Source of the DNA: Rhodobacterales bacterium 52_120_T64
GTDB lineage: Bacteria > Pseudomonadota > Alphaproteobacteria > Rhodobacterales > Rhodobacteraceae
Direction: 5' to 3'
Assembly: GCA_002162875.1 (NCBI GenBank)
Contig: MABA01000008.1
Location: forward strand, 272,317-336,316
DNA: 64,000 nt
Position numbers and translations under genes: made by a program. Below the pieces are notes generated by a model. It made no database searches and had not been told where the DNA came from. It saw only the letters and a list, made by a program, of their open reading frames with translations. Below, in pieces: positions 1-9,219 of the stretch; position 1 is the stretch's first letter, and every line of letters begins with the position of its first letter.

Positions 1-479
1 AGGAATCAAACACTATCTTGTTTTCCCGTTTTGCCATCATAACGGCGACGGCACGTGCCATGACTGCCGTCGCTGAAAGCAGCGCTCAAGGACTGAACGC
101 GCATGCTGTAAGTCTGACAGACAACATCATAAAAGCCTTTGATTACGACTGGTATGCACGTTTCGACAACGGTGCCTCCATTGACGGGTTTGTCCCAAAC
201 TGACCAGACAGCTTCGAGGTCGTTTACCCGCAAGCAACGGTTAAATGATCGAAGCTTTTGTGTCCTTGCACCAAGCAGCACGGGACGATTCGGTTGCAAG
301 CGCCCGTGAAATCGAGGAAATCCACGCGCACTCCACCGCTGACGACAATCTATACGAGGTTATCACGCCTCATACGTATCTGACCGAACGAAAAGATCGC
401 ACGTTTAGCGACATCGATATCGTAAGCTGTATGCGCGTCCGCCTCGGGTTGGAGACGGACGCGCGATTCCAGTGGAGCG
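1..479. other. Unassigned stretch with short open frames only
   Basis: No gene is recognised here. The plus strand has a short frame at 18-203 (TTG start, hydrophobic start resembling a weak signal peptide, TGA at 201-203) and an 89-codon ATG frame at 245-514. Neither has a clear Shine-Dalgarno sequence or a recognisable domain. The amino-acid composition looks protein-like, so these may be remnants of a decayed gene whose upstream part lies outside the window. A run of unrelated chance frames is equally possible. Confidence 0.3.
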
Positions 480-1130
480 TTGCCAAAAATCGAAAACTGC
501 ACCTTGATTTTTGAAGACATCGTCACGAGTAACGTGTCGGAACAGATCGCAACTAGTCGGATTGATGGAATTTCCAACAATGATGCAAAATCTTTTGTAC
601 ATCACTGGTGCGTGGCAGCGGATGCTCGCGATGCAGGTTCGATGATTGCGCGTACATCAGAAGGTTAATTGAACATCAACCTGCTTGAGGCCGAGATCGA
701 GTCGGCAACCGAGCTGCGTGCATATCTCGAAGATAACAGTACCGCCCAAATCTGGGCAGCCCATCAGCCTTCTGACTTCCTCTACTTCCAATACGGTAAT
801 TCCGCGTGCACCCTGACGCAGGTGCAGGAAGAGAAGGCGCTAAAGCTGTCGACGAAAATTGGCGAAATACTGCAACAAGGCCTCGATGACGGCACCCCGG
901 CCAATATCGGTGTGGAGACGATCTCGCTCTTGCTTGGCGCCAGCGATGCGGGTGGCCCGCAGGGCGGATCAGTTGACGCAACAGATTTAGGCGTTCGTGA
1001 CCACATCGGTTTTCGAAAGAGTCTGGCTTGTCATCGCGGCCTGACGGATTCCGCCGCGATCTTAATGACTAACCGTGATTTTCAAACACAAACACTCAGA
1101 TATTCGCATAATGCAAAGTTAGAATATTAG
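480..1130 (+). pseudogene. Possible broken gene: two in-frame open stretches split by one TAA
   Basis: The frame beginning at TTG 480 runs to TAA at 666-668. It then continues in the same frame from TTG 669 to a stop at 1128-1130. The second part (about 153 codons) has plausible protein composition, including an acidic, amphipathic stretch near its start. No family is recognised and neither TTG has a good ribosome-binding site. A single nonsense mutation in one longer gene would explain the arrangement, but a translated downstream gene or chance open frames cannot be excluded. The last ~30 codons look less protein-like and may be out of the ancestral frame. Confidence 0.25.
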
Positions 1131-1415
1131 TCGGTATACGCCAGTTTTTCTATCTCCGACGGTATCAACAAGGTTTCGAGTCTTTAGCTTTTTCAACGCA
1201 CGGTAGAAAGAGGACTGCGTGGGCGAGTCGAGAATATTATGGTTTAGCAAGTTTTCGGTGCGTGCACCCTGTTCGAATTCTTCCAGAGAAAGAACCGCAA
1301 GAATGTTGCGCTCCAGTTTTGTGAGCTTGGAAAGTCCCATTTCACTTTCCAACGAACGAAGCACTGCAAGCATGTGCGCGTACCCGTTTAGTTTAGCACT
1401 ACTATAGCTGTTCAT
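1119..1415 (-). CDS. Small winged-helix (MarR-like) transcriptional regulator
   Basis: A 98-residue protein made almost entirely of one winged helix-turn-helix. A helical lead-in (residues ~20-40) is followed by a recognition region around SPTQSSFYRALKKLK and a C-terminal wing with the pattern GDRKTGVYRL, as in MarR-like DNA-binding proteins. The frame is open upstream to 1652, but ATG 1415 is chosen because AAAGGAG sits five bases before it. The gene is divergent from the membrane-protein gene at 1665. The AT-rich region between them contains a 22-bp inverted repeat, so autoregulation or control of the neighbour is plausible. Ligand unknown. Its 3' end overlaps the poorly supported frame 480-1130 on the other strand. 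Confidence 0.7.
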   Translation of the reverse strand: MNSYSSAKLNGYAHMLAVLRSLESEMGLSKLTKLERNILAVLSLEEFEQGARTENLLNHNILDSPTQSSFYRALKKLKTRNLVDTVGDRKTGVYRLIF

Positions 1416-1512
1416 AATGACTCCTTTAGTTCGAAACGTTATGTGCGTCCCTTCGCCCCAATTTTGGCGGTATATTGTCGTGTTATTGTAGCATATGCTG
1501 CCAATATGGAAA

Positions 1513-1534
1513 TATATATAATCGCATATATATA
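1513..1534. promoter_or_regulatory. AT-rich inverted repeat in divergent promoter region
   Basis: TATATATA, six bases (ATCGCA), then TATATATA form a perfect 8-bp inverted repeat between the divergent genes starting at 1415 (minus) and 1665 (plus). Its position and symmetry fit an operator for the winged-helix protein. The arms are low-complexity and self-complementary, so this is only a candidate. Confidence 0.3.
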
Positions 1535-1664
1535 AATAACCAAACCCGCGAGCATTATTGATTTTATTATGAGCCGGAATATTATGCAATTGTTTAATGT
1601 AAACAAACGTATGAACATTTTCGGAAAACTTAAAGTTGATTAACGCAGGCACTAAAATCGGGAC

Positions 1665-2252
1665 ATGAACATGATGGAAAAGTTCCGTAGTTTTGCAAGA
1701 TGGGAGTTCATTGTCGCGTTTTGCTACTTCGTGGTTCTCTTGTTTGAAATTGAGGTGATATTTCCGGTCGAAAAAATGCTGCTTGCTCCGTATCCTTACG
1801 TGGCGAGCTTGGTTTTCTTACCGCATGCGGTCAGGGTTCTCAGTACCGTGATCGTTGGCCCCAAAGTATTTTTTGTTCTGTTTCCGACAATACTTGTTTC
1901 CGGATATTTCCTTTTTGATAGTTATGAAGGTGGCTTAACCCGGCTGTTAGTGATGGACGCCGCCATTGGCGCAGCCTGTTCGCCACTGGCATATCTATTT
2001 GTTAAATGGATCAACAGAAATACGCCTGAATTCCAGCTTACGCTGCTTAATTGGCGAACCGTATTTCTCATTGGTGCAATCGCTTCTGTGTGGAATTCGT
2101 TGATGCGGGTGACACTGTTGAACGAATTAGACCAACTGCACGATATTGTTAACGCAGTAGCGAAAGTGATCATCGGTGATATGGCTGGCCTAGCGATCGG
2201 GCTTGTTGCATTGGTATTCTTGTTCCGCCTTGTGCGGCGCGGGCGAATTTAG
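1665..2252 (+). CDS. Integral membrane protein, possibly MASE1-like
   Basis: A 195-residue, strongly hydrophobic protein with about five to six predicted membrane segments (near residues 15-32, 45-62, 68-85, 92-112, 130-150 and 165-190). A late GDMAG motif precedes the last membrane helix, and the C-terminus is basic (RLVRRGRI). The GD-x-x-G motif before a terminal helix recalls MASE1-type sensor membrane domains, but no output domain follows, so this is weak. Start choice is uncertain: ATGs at 1665, 1671 and 1674 all lie near a weak GGGAC. It is divergent from the small winged-helix regulator. No function is assigned. Confidence 0.65.
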   Translation: MNMMEKFRSFARWEFIVAFCYFVVLLFEIEVIFPVEKMLLAPYPYVASLVFLPHAVRVLSTVIVGPKVFFVLFPTILVSGYFLFDSYEGGLTRLLVMDAAIGAACSPLAYLFVKWINRNTPEFQLTLLNWRTVFLIGAIASVWNSLMRVTLLNELDQLHDIVNAVAKVIIGDMAGLAIGLVALVFLFRLVRRGRI

Positions 2253-2324
2253 GCGGTGTGCTCGCCTAGTTGCCCGGCTTTCGCAGTATTCCACGAATAA
2301 CTGATACCGGTACAGAAAGAATCA

Positions 2325-2780
2325 TTAACGCGTGTTCTCTGGTGACCATTTCGGTTGTTCAGGAAATGTCGCCAATGTGTCGCTCATGATGTCCCATGGT
2401 TTCCTGTTATTGGCGAAGATGACGACTTCGGGGTCGAACCCCGATGAATCGTCCATGGTTCCGAGGCTAACAGTGACTAACCCTTCCATACCGTCATTTT
2501 TCCCAAGAATTGGGCTACCACATGTGGGGCAAAATACCTTTGTCACTTGATTACCGGCACTTGACACAAGTGTATATTCTGCAAAATTTCCCGAAATTTC
2601 GAAATGCGTAGTTGCAAACATTGCGCCAGTGGTATGGCCCGCACCGCTTAGCCGTTGGCAATCTTCGCAGTGGCAATGGGCGACGACCACAGGATGGCCC
2701 GTGGCCACGTAGCGAATATTTCCGCATAGGCATCCGCCAGGGTGCGTATCAGAATTGCTATCCAACGAAGGCGTATCCAT
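2325..2780 (-). CDS. GFA / CENP-V domain zinc protein
   Basis: A 151-residue member of the GFA family (named after glutathione-dependent formaldehyde-activating enzyme). Zinc ligands are visible as CLCGNIRY near residue 17, CHCEDCQRLSG around residues 36-46 and CPTCGSP in the C-terminal half, the usual Cys pattern. Most family members have no proven activity, so formaldehyde activation should not be assumed. ATG 2780 is chosen over TTG 2786 because it overlaps the previous stop as TAATG and has GGGAGG upstream. Last gene of the leftward ruvCAB transcription unit. One of three GFA proteins in the window. Confidence 0.85.
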   Translation of the reverse strand: MDTPSLDSNSDTHPGGCLCGNIRYVATGHPVVVAHCHCEDCQRLSGAGHTTGAMFATTHFEISGNFAEYTLVSSAGNQVTKVFCPTCGSPILGKNDGMEGLVTVSLGTMDDSSGFDPEVVIFANNRKPWDIMSDTLATFPEQPKWSPENTR

Positions 2781-3433
2781 TAACAATCGCCTCCCATCAA
2801 CTGAACTACTCTAGCTTCCAGTCTTAGGGCGTGGCTGACATCGCTGGCGGTATCGGGCATTGTCTTGTCATAAGCTGCCCGTATCAGCGCTGCTACGGCA
2901 GGGCGCACGATTGCCATGTTGTTCGCCTCGATAATTCCAATAGGGCTTTTCTTTAGGAACGCCGCTGGGGACCATAGCAACATTGCCTGCGCCATCTGTC
3001 CCGTCGCCAAGGCCTGTGCAGATATTTTCGCCATGTCGTCGTCGTATTTCAAAAGCAGCACGCAAAGCTTGATCGCGCCTGTGGGGTCAAAAGCAAAGCT
3101 GCGATATTGATTGGCGCCAGTGCGGTCAAGTTCAGTCACTAGATCGTCGACGTTGGCCAGTAGTCGGTTCAGGTTCGGAACTTCTTTGATTTCGGACCAG
3201 TCGGTGCACAGGAATACCAGAAAATTCGCGCCCAGTTCGGGGTCGGTTTCCGCCAGAAGCATGTCGCCAAGGCTTGCCACTGTGGCGAAAGCGTCTTTGA
3301 ATACAGCTAACGATTCATCGTCCGTGCCGAACACCACAGGTGCAATCGGCCTGCTCCAACGGGCGAAAATATAGCGGCCTTCGTTGGTGAACATGTTTTC
3401 GATTTCTGCTGCGGTAAACGCGGTTTCGGACAT
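2780..3433 (-). CDS. Conserved hypothetical protein downstream of ruvB
   Basis: A 217-residue, probably soluble, mostly helical protein without signal peptide, membrane segment or motif I can assign. It begins four bases after the ruvB stop, and its own stop overlaps the next start by one base, so it is almost certainly co-transcribed and translationally coupled with ruvCAB. The sequence contains several acidic and Ala/Leu-rich helices and a single C-terminal Cys. Position next to Holliday-junction genes might hint at DNA repair, but many unrelated genes ride on this operon. No function is proposed. Confidence 0.75.
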   Translation of the reverse strand: MSETAFTAAEIENMFTNEGRYIFARWSRPIAPVVFGTDDESLAVFKDAFATVASLGDMLLAETDPELGANFLVFLCTDWSEIKEVPNLNRLLANVDDLVTELDRTGANQYRSFAFDPTGAIKLCVLLLKYDDDMAKISAQALATGQMAQAMLLWSPAAFLKKSPIGIIEANNMAIVRPAVAALIRAAYDKTMPDTASDVSHALRLEARVVQLMGGDC

Positions 3434-3437
3434 CCTG

Positions 3438-4466
3438 CTAATCCTCGAATAAATCTACTTTATCGGGCGTCCTTGGTGCTTCCAGCCCTAGATGTTTCCA
3501 AGCCTTGGGCGCCAGCATTCGCCCGCGTGGCGTTCGCATTATCAGGCCTTGTTGCAAGAGGAAAGGTTCGATGACCTCTTCGATCGCATCACGGGCTTCC
3601 GATAGTGCGGCGGCAATGGTTTCAACGCCAACAGGACCGCCGCCGTAGTTATCCGCCAAAAGACGAAGATAGCGGCGATCAGCGGAATCCAGCCCCATAT
3701 GGTCGACGCCCAGCCGTGTCAGCGCCATGTCCGCTAGTGCAGCCGTGACTTTTCCGTTACCCTCGACAAGTGCGAAATCCACGACTCGGCGCAGCAGTCG
3801 TCCCGCGATCCGAGGGGTGCCGCGTGACCGTTTGGCAATCTCCAACGCTCCACCCGCATCCGCGTGGGCATCCAGCATTCGCGCCCCGCGACCGACGATC
3901 TGAACCAGCTCGCTCACATCATAAAATTCCAACCTCGTCGGGATGCCAAAGCGATCCCGTAGGGGGGTCGTCAGCAATCCTAGCCGAGTTGTTGCCCCGA
4001 TCAACGTGAACGGCTGTAAATCAATCCGCACAGTGCGCGCCGCTGGCCCCTCGCCAATCACAAGATCCAGCTCAAAGTCTTCCAATGCGGGATACAGTAT
4101 TTCTTCAACCGCAGGATTCATCCGGTGAATTTCGTCGATGAACAACACGTCGCGGTCATCGAGGTTTGTCAAAATCGCGGCCAGATCGCCGGCCTTGGCC
4201 AACACTGGCCCAGAAGTCATACGAAAGTTTACGCCCAGCTCGCGCGCCATAATCTGCGCTAATGTGGTCTTTCCCAAACCCGGAGGGCCATAAAACAGCG
4301 TATGATCCATCGCTTGGTTCCGCATCTTTGCGCTTTCTATAAACACCCGTAAATTTGCCCGCGCTTCGCGCTGACCAATGAATTCATCGAGCGTCTGTGG
4401 CCGCAAAGCCCGATCAGCATCGCCGGGGCGCTCCTGTGGCCGCAAATCTTGATCAGGTTCCATCAT
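3438..4466 (-). CDS. ruvB: Holliday junction branch migration helicase RuvB
   Basis: A 342-residue AAA+ ATPase, the usual RuvB length. The motor domain shows Walker [10 protein letters not shown] (residues ~60-68), Walker B with FIDEIHR, sensor region GATTR and the arginine-finger region TPLRDRFG. The C-terminal winged-helix domain contains the [11 protein letters not shown] and RTPRGR motifs typical of the family. RuvB hexamers drive branch migration on RuvA-bound Holliday junctions using ATP. It starts directly after the ruvA stop (4467). A second in-frame Met three bases on (4463) is an equally good start, better spaced from the AAGGGG upstream. Confidence 0.98.
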   Translation of the reverse strand: MMEPDQDLRPQERPGDADRALRPQTLDEFIGQREARANLRVFIESAKMRNQAMDHTLFYGPPGLGKTTLAQIMARELGVNFRMTSGPVLAKAGDLAAILTNLDDRDVLFIDEIHRMNPAVEEILYPALEDFELDLVIGEGPAARTVRIDLQPFTLIGATTRLGLLTTPLRDRFGIPTRLEFYDVSELVQIVGRGARMLDAHADAGGALEIAKRSRGTPRIAGRLLRRVVDFALVEGNGKVTAALADMALTRLGVDHMGLDSADRRYLRLLADNYGGGPVGVETIAAALSEARDAIEEVIEPFLLQQGLIMRTPRGRMLAPKAWKHLGLEAPRTPDKVDLFED

Positions 4467-5141
4467 TTACCCCTTCGGTGCCAAAAGCCGTAAGGCTGCG
4501 CGGATCAAACCGGAAGAATCCGCTTCTGGGTCAGCACCAGAAGCCTCTGCCACTGCGCCGGCTGCATCACCGGTGCCGTATCCCAAATTCACAAGCGCGG
4601 AAAGCGCATCGGCTTGTGCCGCCGCGCTTCCGCCGTGTGGGGCCGGTGTGGTGACTTTCACCTTAGCCTTCACTGGCTCGATCACTAAATCATCGTCGGC
4701 TTCCGCTGCTTGCGTTCCAGAAGCACCCAGCGCCATGATCGCCGGGGCCTTGTCCTTCAATTCATTCACGACCCTAAGCGCAATCTTTGGCCCAATCCCC
4801 GGAGCGGCTTTAATAGCCGCCATGTCGCCCAACGAAATCGCACGACCTGTACCCTCAGGCCCAAGCGTCCCCATGATCGCCAATGCCGCCTTCGCCCCAA
4901 CGCCTTGCACAGAGGTTAACAGCCGATGCCATTCCCGTTCCGCAATCGTTGGGAACCCGTATAGCTGCATAAAATCCTGCCGCACGACCATCTCGGTATA
5001 AAGCGAGACCATGCCACCTGCCGCTGGCATCGTCGCCAATGTGCGTTCCGAACAATAAACGATGTAGCCAACGCCGCCCGTGTCGATCAACACGTGATCC
5101 GCGTTTCGATAGTCCATCCGACCTGTGACCTTGCCAATCAT
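4467..5141 (-). CDS. ruvA: Holliday junction DNA-binding protein RuvA
   Basis: A 224-residue protein matching RuvA: an N-terminal OB-fold domain beginning [12 protein letters not shown], a central helix-hairpin-helix domain with [12 protein letters not shown] and [17 protein letters not shown], a flexible linker, and a C-terminal domain III that contacts RuvB (LVNLGY...). The open frame extends to 5204, but ATG 5141 is chosen because the family starts there and it overlaps the ruvC stop by four bases (ATGA). RuvA tetramers hold the four-way junction while RuvB pumps DNA. The linker (residues ~145-175) is somewhat long and Ala/Val/Lys-rich, as is usual in this order. Confidence 0.97.
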   Translation of the reverse strand: MIGKVTGRMDYRNADHVLIDTGGVGYIVYCSERTLATMPAAGGMVSLYTEMVVRQDFMQLYGFPTIAEREWHRLLTSVQGVGAKAALAIMGTLGPEGTGRAISLGDMAAIKAAPGIGPKIALRVVNELKDKAPAIMALGASGTQAAEADDDLVIEPVKAKVKVTTPAPHGGSAAAQADALSALVNLGYGTGDAAGAVAEASGADPEADSSGLIRAALRLLAPKG

Positions 5142-5644
5142 GCGCTTGCCTTTTTCACTGCTTCTTCCAGCCTCCCGGCAAACCTTGCATGATGAGCATG
5201 GCACATGGCAATCGCCAATGCGTCCGCCGCATCCGGCCCATTGATCTTGATTCCGGGCATCTGCATCCGCACCATATGTTCTACCTGCTTCTTATCCGCG
5301 TGGCCCACACCAACAACAACCTTCTTGACCGAGTTGGGGGCGTATTCCGCCACCAACAGCCCCGCCTGCGCAGGCACCAGCATTGCGATGCCGCGCGCTT
5401 GGCCCAGCTTCAACGTTCCGGCCCCGTCTTTGTTTACAAATGTTTTCTCAACCGCCGCCGTATCGGGCGAAAAGTCCCTAAATACCGTCTGCAATTGGTC
5501 AAACAGGCTGCTCAAGCGATAGGCCAGATCATCACCGGCTGACTCGCAGGTTCCATTTGCGATGTGCGAAATCTTCGATCCCTCGACGTCGACAATCCCC
5601 CAACCCATGCGCCGCAGCCCTGGGTCAATACCGATAACACGCAT
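5138..5644 (-). CDS. ruvC: Holliday junction resolvase RuvC
   Basis: A 168-residue RNase H-fold endonuclease that cuts Holliday junctions as a dimer. All four catalytic acidic residues are visible: D7 in [10 protein letters not shown]66 in AAVEKTFVN, and D138 and D141 in [11 protein letters not shown]. The glycine-rich LGQARG segment is also present. First gene of the leftward ruvC-ruvA-ruvB unit, ending in an ATGA overlap with ruvA. About 250 bases without genes separate it from the divergent DUF1127 gene; nothing conspicuous was found there. Confidence 0.97.
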   Translation of the reverse strand: MRVIGIDPGLRRMGWGIVDVEGSKISHIANGTCESAGDDLAYRLSSLFDQLQTVFRDFSPDTAAVEKTFVNKDGAGTLKLGQARGIAMLVPAQAGLLVAEYAPNSVKKVVVGVGHADKKQVEHMVRMQMPGIKINGPDAADALAIAMCHAHHARFAGRLEEAVKKASA

Positions 5645-5892
5645 TTTGCCTGTATTCCTTTTATTTTTTTCATTACCAGACAGTTAGCACGAAACGGGAA
5701 CATCTGCCAAGAGCCGATTGAATTCGGCGGATTTCGACGTCATGTATTCCGAAAGCGACCCTTTCGGTTTTGCTATGCATAAAACGCATGCGGGCCATGC
5801 AATCTTGGCAATTGTAGTCTCAAATCAACGAGCATAGATGCGATTTGTAACCAGCGATAACGCAGGTTTAACAAGATTATGGAGAGCCCCAA

Positions 5893-6096
5893 ATGACTAT
5901 GTATATTCAACCCGCCAGCCCAGTACCATTCGGGGCTATATTAGCCCTCAACGTTGTTAACTTCGTTGACAACAGCATCGCAAACGTCGTTGCTTGGAAT
6001 GCTTCCCGCAAAACTGCGGCTGCTCTAAGCAAACTGACAGTCAGCCAGTTGGAAGATATCGGTCTTCTGCCGGGCGACACTCGGTCGCACTACTAA
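5893..6096 (+). CDS. DUF1127 small basic-helix protein
   Basis: A 67-residue protein whose C-terminal half matches DUF1127 (RKTAAALSKLTVSQLEDIGLLPGD), a family of short arginine/lysine-bearing helical proteins common in alphaproteobacteria. Family members have been linked to stress, phosphate or RNA metabolism, but roles differ. GGAGA lies nine bases before the ATG. It is monocistronic and ends just before a strong bidirectional terminator. The first ~25 residues are hydrophobic and less conserved. Confidence 0.85.
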   Translation: MTMYIQPASPVPFGAILALNVVNFVDNSIANVVAWNASRKTAAALSKLTVSQLEDIGLLPGDTRSHY

Positions 6097-6140
6097 AATA
6101 TCGGTTACCGCCGCTACTTTGGCACTGCTACGTAGAAATT

Positions 6141-6172
6141 TAAAAAGCCGCTCTAATTGAGCGGCTTTTTTA
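6141..6172. terminator. Bidirectional rho-independent terminator
   Basis: AAGCCGCTC (6145-6153), a TAATT loop and GAGCGGCTT (6159-6167) form a perfect 9-bp stem. A-run on the left and T-run on the right serve both convergent genes, DUF1127 (plus) and prmA (minus). Confidence 0.9.
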
Positions 6173-6206
6173 TTATTCGTAGCGTGTGTGGTCGTGACAC
6201 CGCGAT

Positions 6207-7076
6207 TCAGCCGCGTTGCAACGTCAACGTAGTCCATTCGCCGATCACTCGACGCTCCAGACGATGGAAACCCCAGCCTTTGTAAACTGTCTCAACCCCC
6301 AACGCTTGAGTGTTTAATATCCCTGACAGGATCAGGACCGAACCATGCGCTGTATGTTTTGCCATGTCCGGTGCCAACCGTTTCAACGGCCCTGCAAGAA
6401 TGTTGGCGAATACCAGATCGAACGGCGCAGCATTGCGAATGGCGGCATTCCGAAATCCGACGGCCGTATGACAAGCAATCCGCCCGCCTAAACCGTTTGC
6501 CGCGATATTGGCCGAGGCCGTCGCTGTCGCAATCGGGTCGATGTCGGATGCGAGCGTTGCACACGGCCAAACCGAGGCCGCTGCCATTGCCAGAACGCCG
6601 GTGCCACTGCCGATATCCGCCACGTTCTTCGCGACCAGCCCCTGTGTCACCAGCTTGTCGAGCGCCAGCAAGCACCCCTTAGTCGTCCCATGGTGTCCAG
6701 TTCCAAACGCCATGGCGGCTTCGATTTCCATTTTGATCAGGTTCGACGGGATCGAATCCCGATCATGTCCACCGAAAACCACAAACCGACCAGCATAAAC
6801 CGGAGTCAGCTCGCGCTTTACATGGGCGACCCAATCGCGATCTTCCAACTCCGATACCGCAAAAGGTTGCGCGTCATGCATGGCGGCCAGCAGGTCTAGT
6901 CCGACCGCGTCTGGCTGCTCGATGAAATATCCGCCGACTTCCCAGGTTTCGGTTCCGTCCTCGACCTCGAATACACCGACTCCGGTTGGTTCTGGGTTCA
7001 GGCGTTCCAGTGCTTCGCCCAAGGCTTCGGCCTTGGACTTGTCGCGCAGGGTGGTCATTGCTGTGAAAGTGGACAT
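6207..7076 (-). CDS. prmA: Ribosomal protein L11 methyltransferase PrmA
   Basis: A 289-residue SAM-dependent methyltransferase that trimethylates ribosomal protein L11. The C-terminal Rossmann domain shows the SAM-binding DIGSGTGVLAMAA motif, an acidic strand end SDIDPIA, and the catalytic-region FDLVFANILAGPL. Ahead of it is the PrmA signature MAFGTGHHGTTKGCL. The N-terminal substrate-recognition domain is shorter and more divergent. AGAGGAG precedes the ATG. It converges with the DUF1127 gene on a shared terminator. The short 7077-7121 gap separates it from msrA, transcribed in the same direction. Confidence 0.95.
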   Translation of the reverse strand: MSTFTAMTTLRDKSKAEALGEALERLNPEPTGVGVFEVEDGTETWEVGGYFIEQPDAVGLDLLAAMHDAQPFAVSELEDRDWVAHVKRELTPVYAGRFVVFGGHDRDSIPSNLIKMEIEAAMAFGTGHHGTTKGCLLALDKLVTQGLVAKNVADIGSGTGVLAMAAASVWPCATLASDIDPIATATASANIAANGLGGRIACHTAVGFRNAAIRNAAPFDLVFANILAGPLKRLAPDMAKHTAHGSVLILSGILNTQALGVETVYKGWGFHRLERRVIGEWTTLTLQRG

Positions 7077-7121
7077 TGGGTTCTCCTCTGGCGATGCGGA
7101 TAGGGGCGCGCCGCCAAAAGG

Positions 7122-7766
7122 TCAACCCAGACCGATAGGGCAGGTGACACCGGTGCCGCCGATCCCGCAATATCCATCAGCGTTTTTTGCAAGGTATTGC
7201 TGGTGATACCCTTCAGCAAAGTAATACTCGGTGGCGGCGGTGATTTCTGTAGTGATTGCCCCGAAACCCTTCGCTGTCAACTGCGCTTGAAATACTTCTT
7301 TCGAGGCATTCGCCATCCGCATCTGCGCAGCATCAGCAGTGTAAATGCCTGACCTATATTGCGTGCCGCGATCATTGCCCTGTTGCATGCCCTGAGTGGG
7401 GTCGTGGCCTTCCCAGAACACCTGCAATAGTTGGTCATAACTGACCGCAGCGGGGTCAAATATCACTTGGACCACCTCGTTATGCCCAGTCTGACCGCTG
7501 CAAACTTCTTCGTAGGTCGCATTAGGCGTATGGCCCGCCGCGTATCCGACCGAAGTGACCCAGACGCCCTCGATCCCCCAGAACATCCGCTCGACACCCC
7601 AGAAACAACCCATACCGAAAACGGCTACGCTGAAACCTTCAGGGAAGGGACCTTTTAACGGGTTGCCGTTAACAAAATGGGAAAGGTCGGTAGCCAGTGG
7701 TTCCGAACGTCCAGTAAGTGCAGTGTCGCGGGTAGGAATAGTGGGTTTTTTCGATAGTCCAAACAT
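7122..7766 (-). CDS. msrA: Peptide methionine sulfoxide reductase MsrA
   Basis: A 214-residue MsrA that reduces methionine-S-sulfoxide in proteins. The catalytic motif GCFWG is at residues ~53-57 (Cys54). The [14 protein letters not shown] and [23 protein letters not shown] family blocks follow, and two C-terminal cysteines (DGYCGIGG and VTCPIG) can act as resolving residues. The open frame runs to 7916, but ATG 7766 is chosen because AGAGGTG precedes it and the upstream translation matches no MsrA. Cytoplasmic; a C-terminal FilR-like or MsrB domain is absent. Thioredoxin is the expected electron donor. Confidence 0.96.
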   Translation of the reverse strand: MFGLSKKPTIPTRDTALTGRSEPLATDLSHFVNGNPLKGPFPEGFSVAVFGMGCFWGVERMFWGIEGVWVTSVGYAAGHTPNATYEEVCSGQTGHNEVVQVIFDPAAVSYDQLLQVFWEGHDPTQGMQQGNDRGTQYRSGIYTADAAQMRMANASKEVFQAQLTAKGFGAITTEITAATEYYFAEGYHQQYLAKNADGYCGIGGTGVTCPIGLG

Positions 7767-7901
7767 GGTCACCTCTTTTCGTGATTTGTTGGACTCTACG
7801 CCACGCGGAATACGCGCCAAAGGGCTAAATGCACAGGTCGCGAAAAATTTATATATTTGGGATTCGAGTTCCACTAACTTCAGCCCAACGGAGGAATGAG
7901 T

Positions 7902-8726
7902 ATGACGACAGCGCACCCGAAGAAGGGCACAATCGAGACACGTGTGAAGGTATTGACCTGGAATGTCTGGTGGCGGTTCGGCCCTTGGGAGGAGCGCGCT
8001 GAAGCCATCGCATCAAACCTTGCCGCGTTAGATGCTGACATAATCGCCCTCCAAGAAGTATGGAAACATGATGGCATCAGTTTTGCTGCTAAATTGGCCG
8101 GTAAGCTCGGTTTTCACTACGTCTACGAAAATTGCATGGATGTTGGAGATACCGGGTTCGGAAACGCCATCCTGTCCCGCTGGCCTATCGAGACGACTGA
8201 CCAGATTTCGCTCTACGGGAAAGAACAAACCGGCGAATCGCGCATTGCAATATATGCCGAGATCGACGGACCACGCGGTAAAATTCCGTTGTTTGTGACG
8301 CACCTGAACTGGAAGCTTGACGAAAGCCACATACGTCAAAAACAGGTGGCAGATCTCGCCCGGTTTATCGGCAGCAAACCATTGACGAAATTCCCTCCGG
8401 TTCTTTGCGGCGACTTTAATGCTGACCCAGATTCCGAGGAAATGCGGATGCTAACTGGTCTGACCACCGCGCCAGTGGAAGGCTTGGTGTTCCATGACGC
8501 ATGGGGATTTGCAGGCGCTGGTAGCGGCGGTATGACGTGGGACAACAGCAACCCATACGTCGGAATGGATTTTGAACCGGATCGCAGGATTGACTACATT
8601 CTCGTGGGCCTGCCAGCAGCGAAGGGCGCGGGGCATATCGTTGAGTGCGCGGTTGTTGGCAATAGGCCCATCAACGATATCTATCCCAGCGACCACTTCG
8701 CCATACTAGCCGAGTTGCGGTATTAA
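7902..8726 (+). CDS. Endonuclease/exonuclease/phosphatase (EEP) family protein
   Basis: A 274-residue EEP-fold hydrolase. Motifs in order are [10 protein letters not shown] (first Asn), ALQEVW (metal-binding Glu), [36 protein letters not shown], and the terminal catalytic [10 protein letters not shown]. Related proteins hydrolyse phosphodiesters in DNA, sphingomyelin or phosphoinositides; substrate cannot be assigned from sequence. No signal peptide, so probably cytoplasmic. ATG 7902 is preferred to ATG 7896 because GGAGGA then lies six bases upstream. Divergent from msrA, with 135 bases between the starts. Confidence 0.85.
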   Translation: MTTAHPKKGTIETRVKVLTWNVWWRFGPWEERAEAIASNLAALDADIIALQEVWKHDGISFAAKLAGKLGFHYVYENCMDVGDTGFGNAILSRWPIETTDQISLYGKEQTGESRIAIYAEIDGPRGKIPLFVTHLNWKLDESHIRQKQVADLARFIGSKPLTKFPPVLCGDFNADPDSEEMRMLTGLTTAPVEGLVFHDAWGFAGAGSGGMTWDNSNPYVGMDFEPDRRIDYILVGLPAAKGAGHIVECAVVGNRPINDIYPSDHFAILAELRY

Positions 8727-8733
8727 GGGCGGG

Positions 8734-9120
8734 CTATTCGTCATACGCGACGACCTCGTATTCAATGTTGTCATGGTCGCGAAAGTAAAACCTTCGCCCA
8801 GGTTCGTAATCTGCGTGATTTACCGGACTAAACCCAGCCGTTTTCACACGTGATTCTACATCTTCTAGATCCTTCACGACGACCGCTATATGGTTCAATC
8901 CGCCTAGGTTTTCATAGCTGCTACCGGACGCACCAACTGCATCTTTTGGTGAATACAACGCCACGTAAGACCCCTCCGCGCCGACATGTATTGTTCTGCC
9001 TCCGTTTATAGAATCGCCACTCCAACGTATTTGCCAGTTGAACAAATCACACAGCATGTCAGCGGTCTTTTCAGGATCGCTGACTGTCACGTTAACGTGC
9101 TCCAAAATTGCACTATTCAT
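8734..9120 (-). CDS. VOC (glyoxalase/bleomycin-resistance) family protein
   Basis: A 128-residue protein of the vicinal-oxygen-chelate fold, with two beta-alpha-beta-beta-beta modules. The first starts ILEHVNVTVSDPEKTADML, the second LNHIAVVVKDLEDVESRV. The metal ligand positions appear as His near residue 8, His near 74 and the late Glu in IEYEVVAYDE. Possible roles are dioxygenase, glyoxalase or resistance protein. ATG 9120 is chosen over ATG 9123 because GAGGAG is then six bases upstream. It is divergent from the SoxR-type regulator and lies under a MerR-type promoter, so it is probably induced by that regulator, perhaps under redox-active compounds. Confidence 0.85.
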   Translation of the reverse strand: MNSAILEHVNVTVSDPEKTADMLCDLFNWQIRWSGDSINGGRTIHVGAEGSYVALYSPKDAVGASGSSYENLGGLNHIAVVVKDLEDVESRVKTAGFSPVNHADYEPGRRFYFRDHDNIEYEVVAYDE

Positions 9121-9156
9121 CATGTTCTCCTCAGTAATTGACTAGGTCATTTACAC

Positions 9157-9187
9157 CTTGTAATTTCTCAACCTAACTTGAGGTCAA
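9157..9187 (-). promoter_or_regulatory. MerR/SoxR-type promoter with operator dyad
   Basis: Reading leftward, TTGACC (minus-strand -35, plus positions 9182-9187) is followed by a 19-bp spacer and TACAAG (-10, 9157-9162). The spacer holds the dyad CTCAA-N6-TTGAG (9167-9182), very close to the SoxR site of enterobacteria (CCTCAAG then CTTGAGG). An overlong 19-bp spacer with a central dyad is the hallmark of promoters that MerR-family activators twist into an active form. It points to the VOC gene. Confidence 0.7.
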
Positions 9188-9219
9188 GGTAAAATTTTAG
9201 TTAAATTACGGTGACAAAA

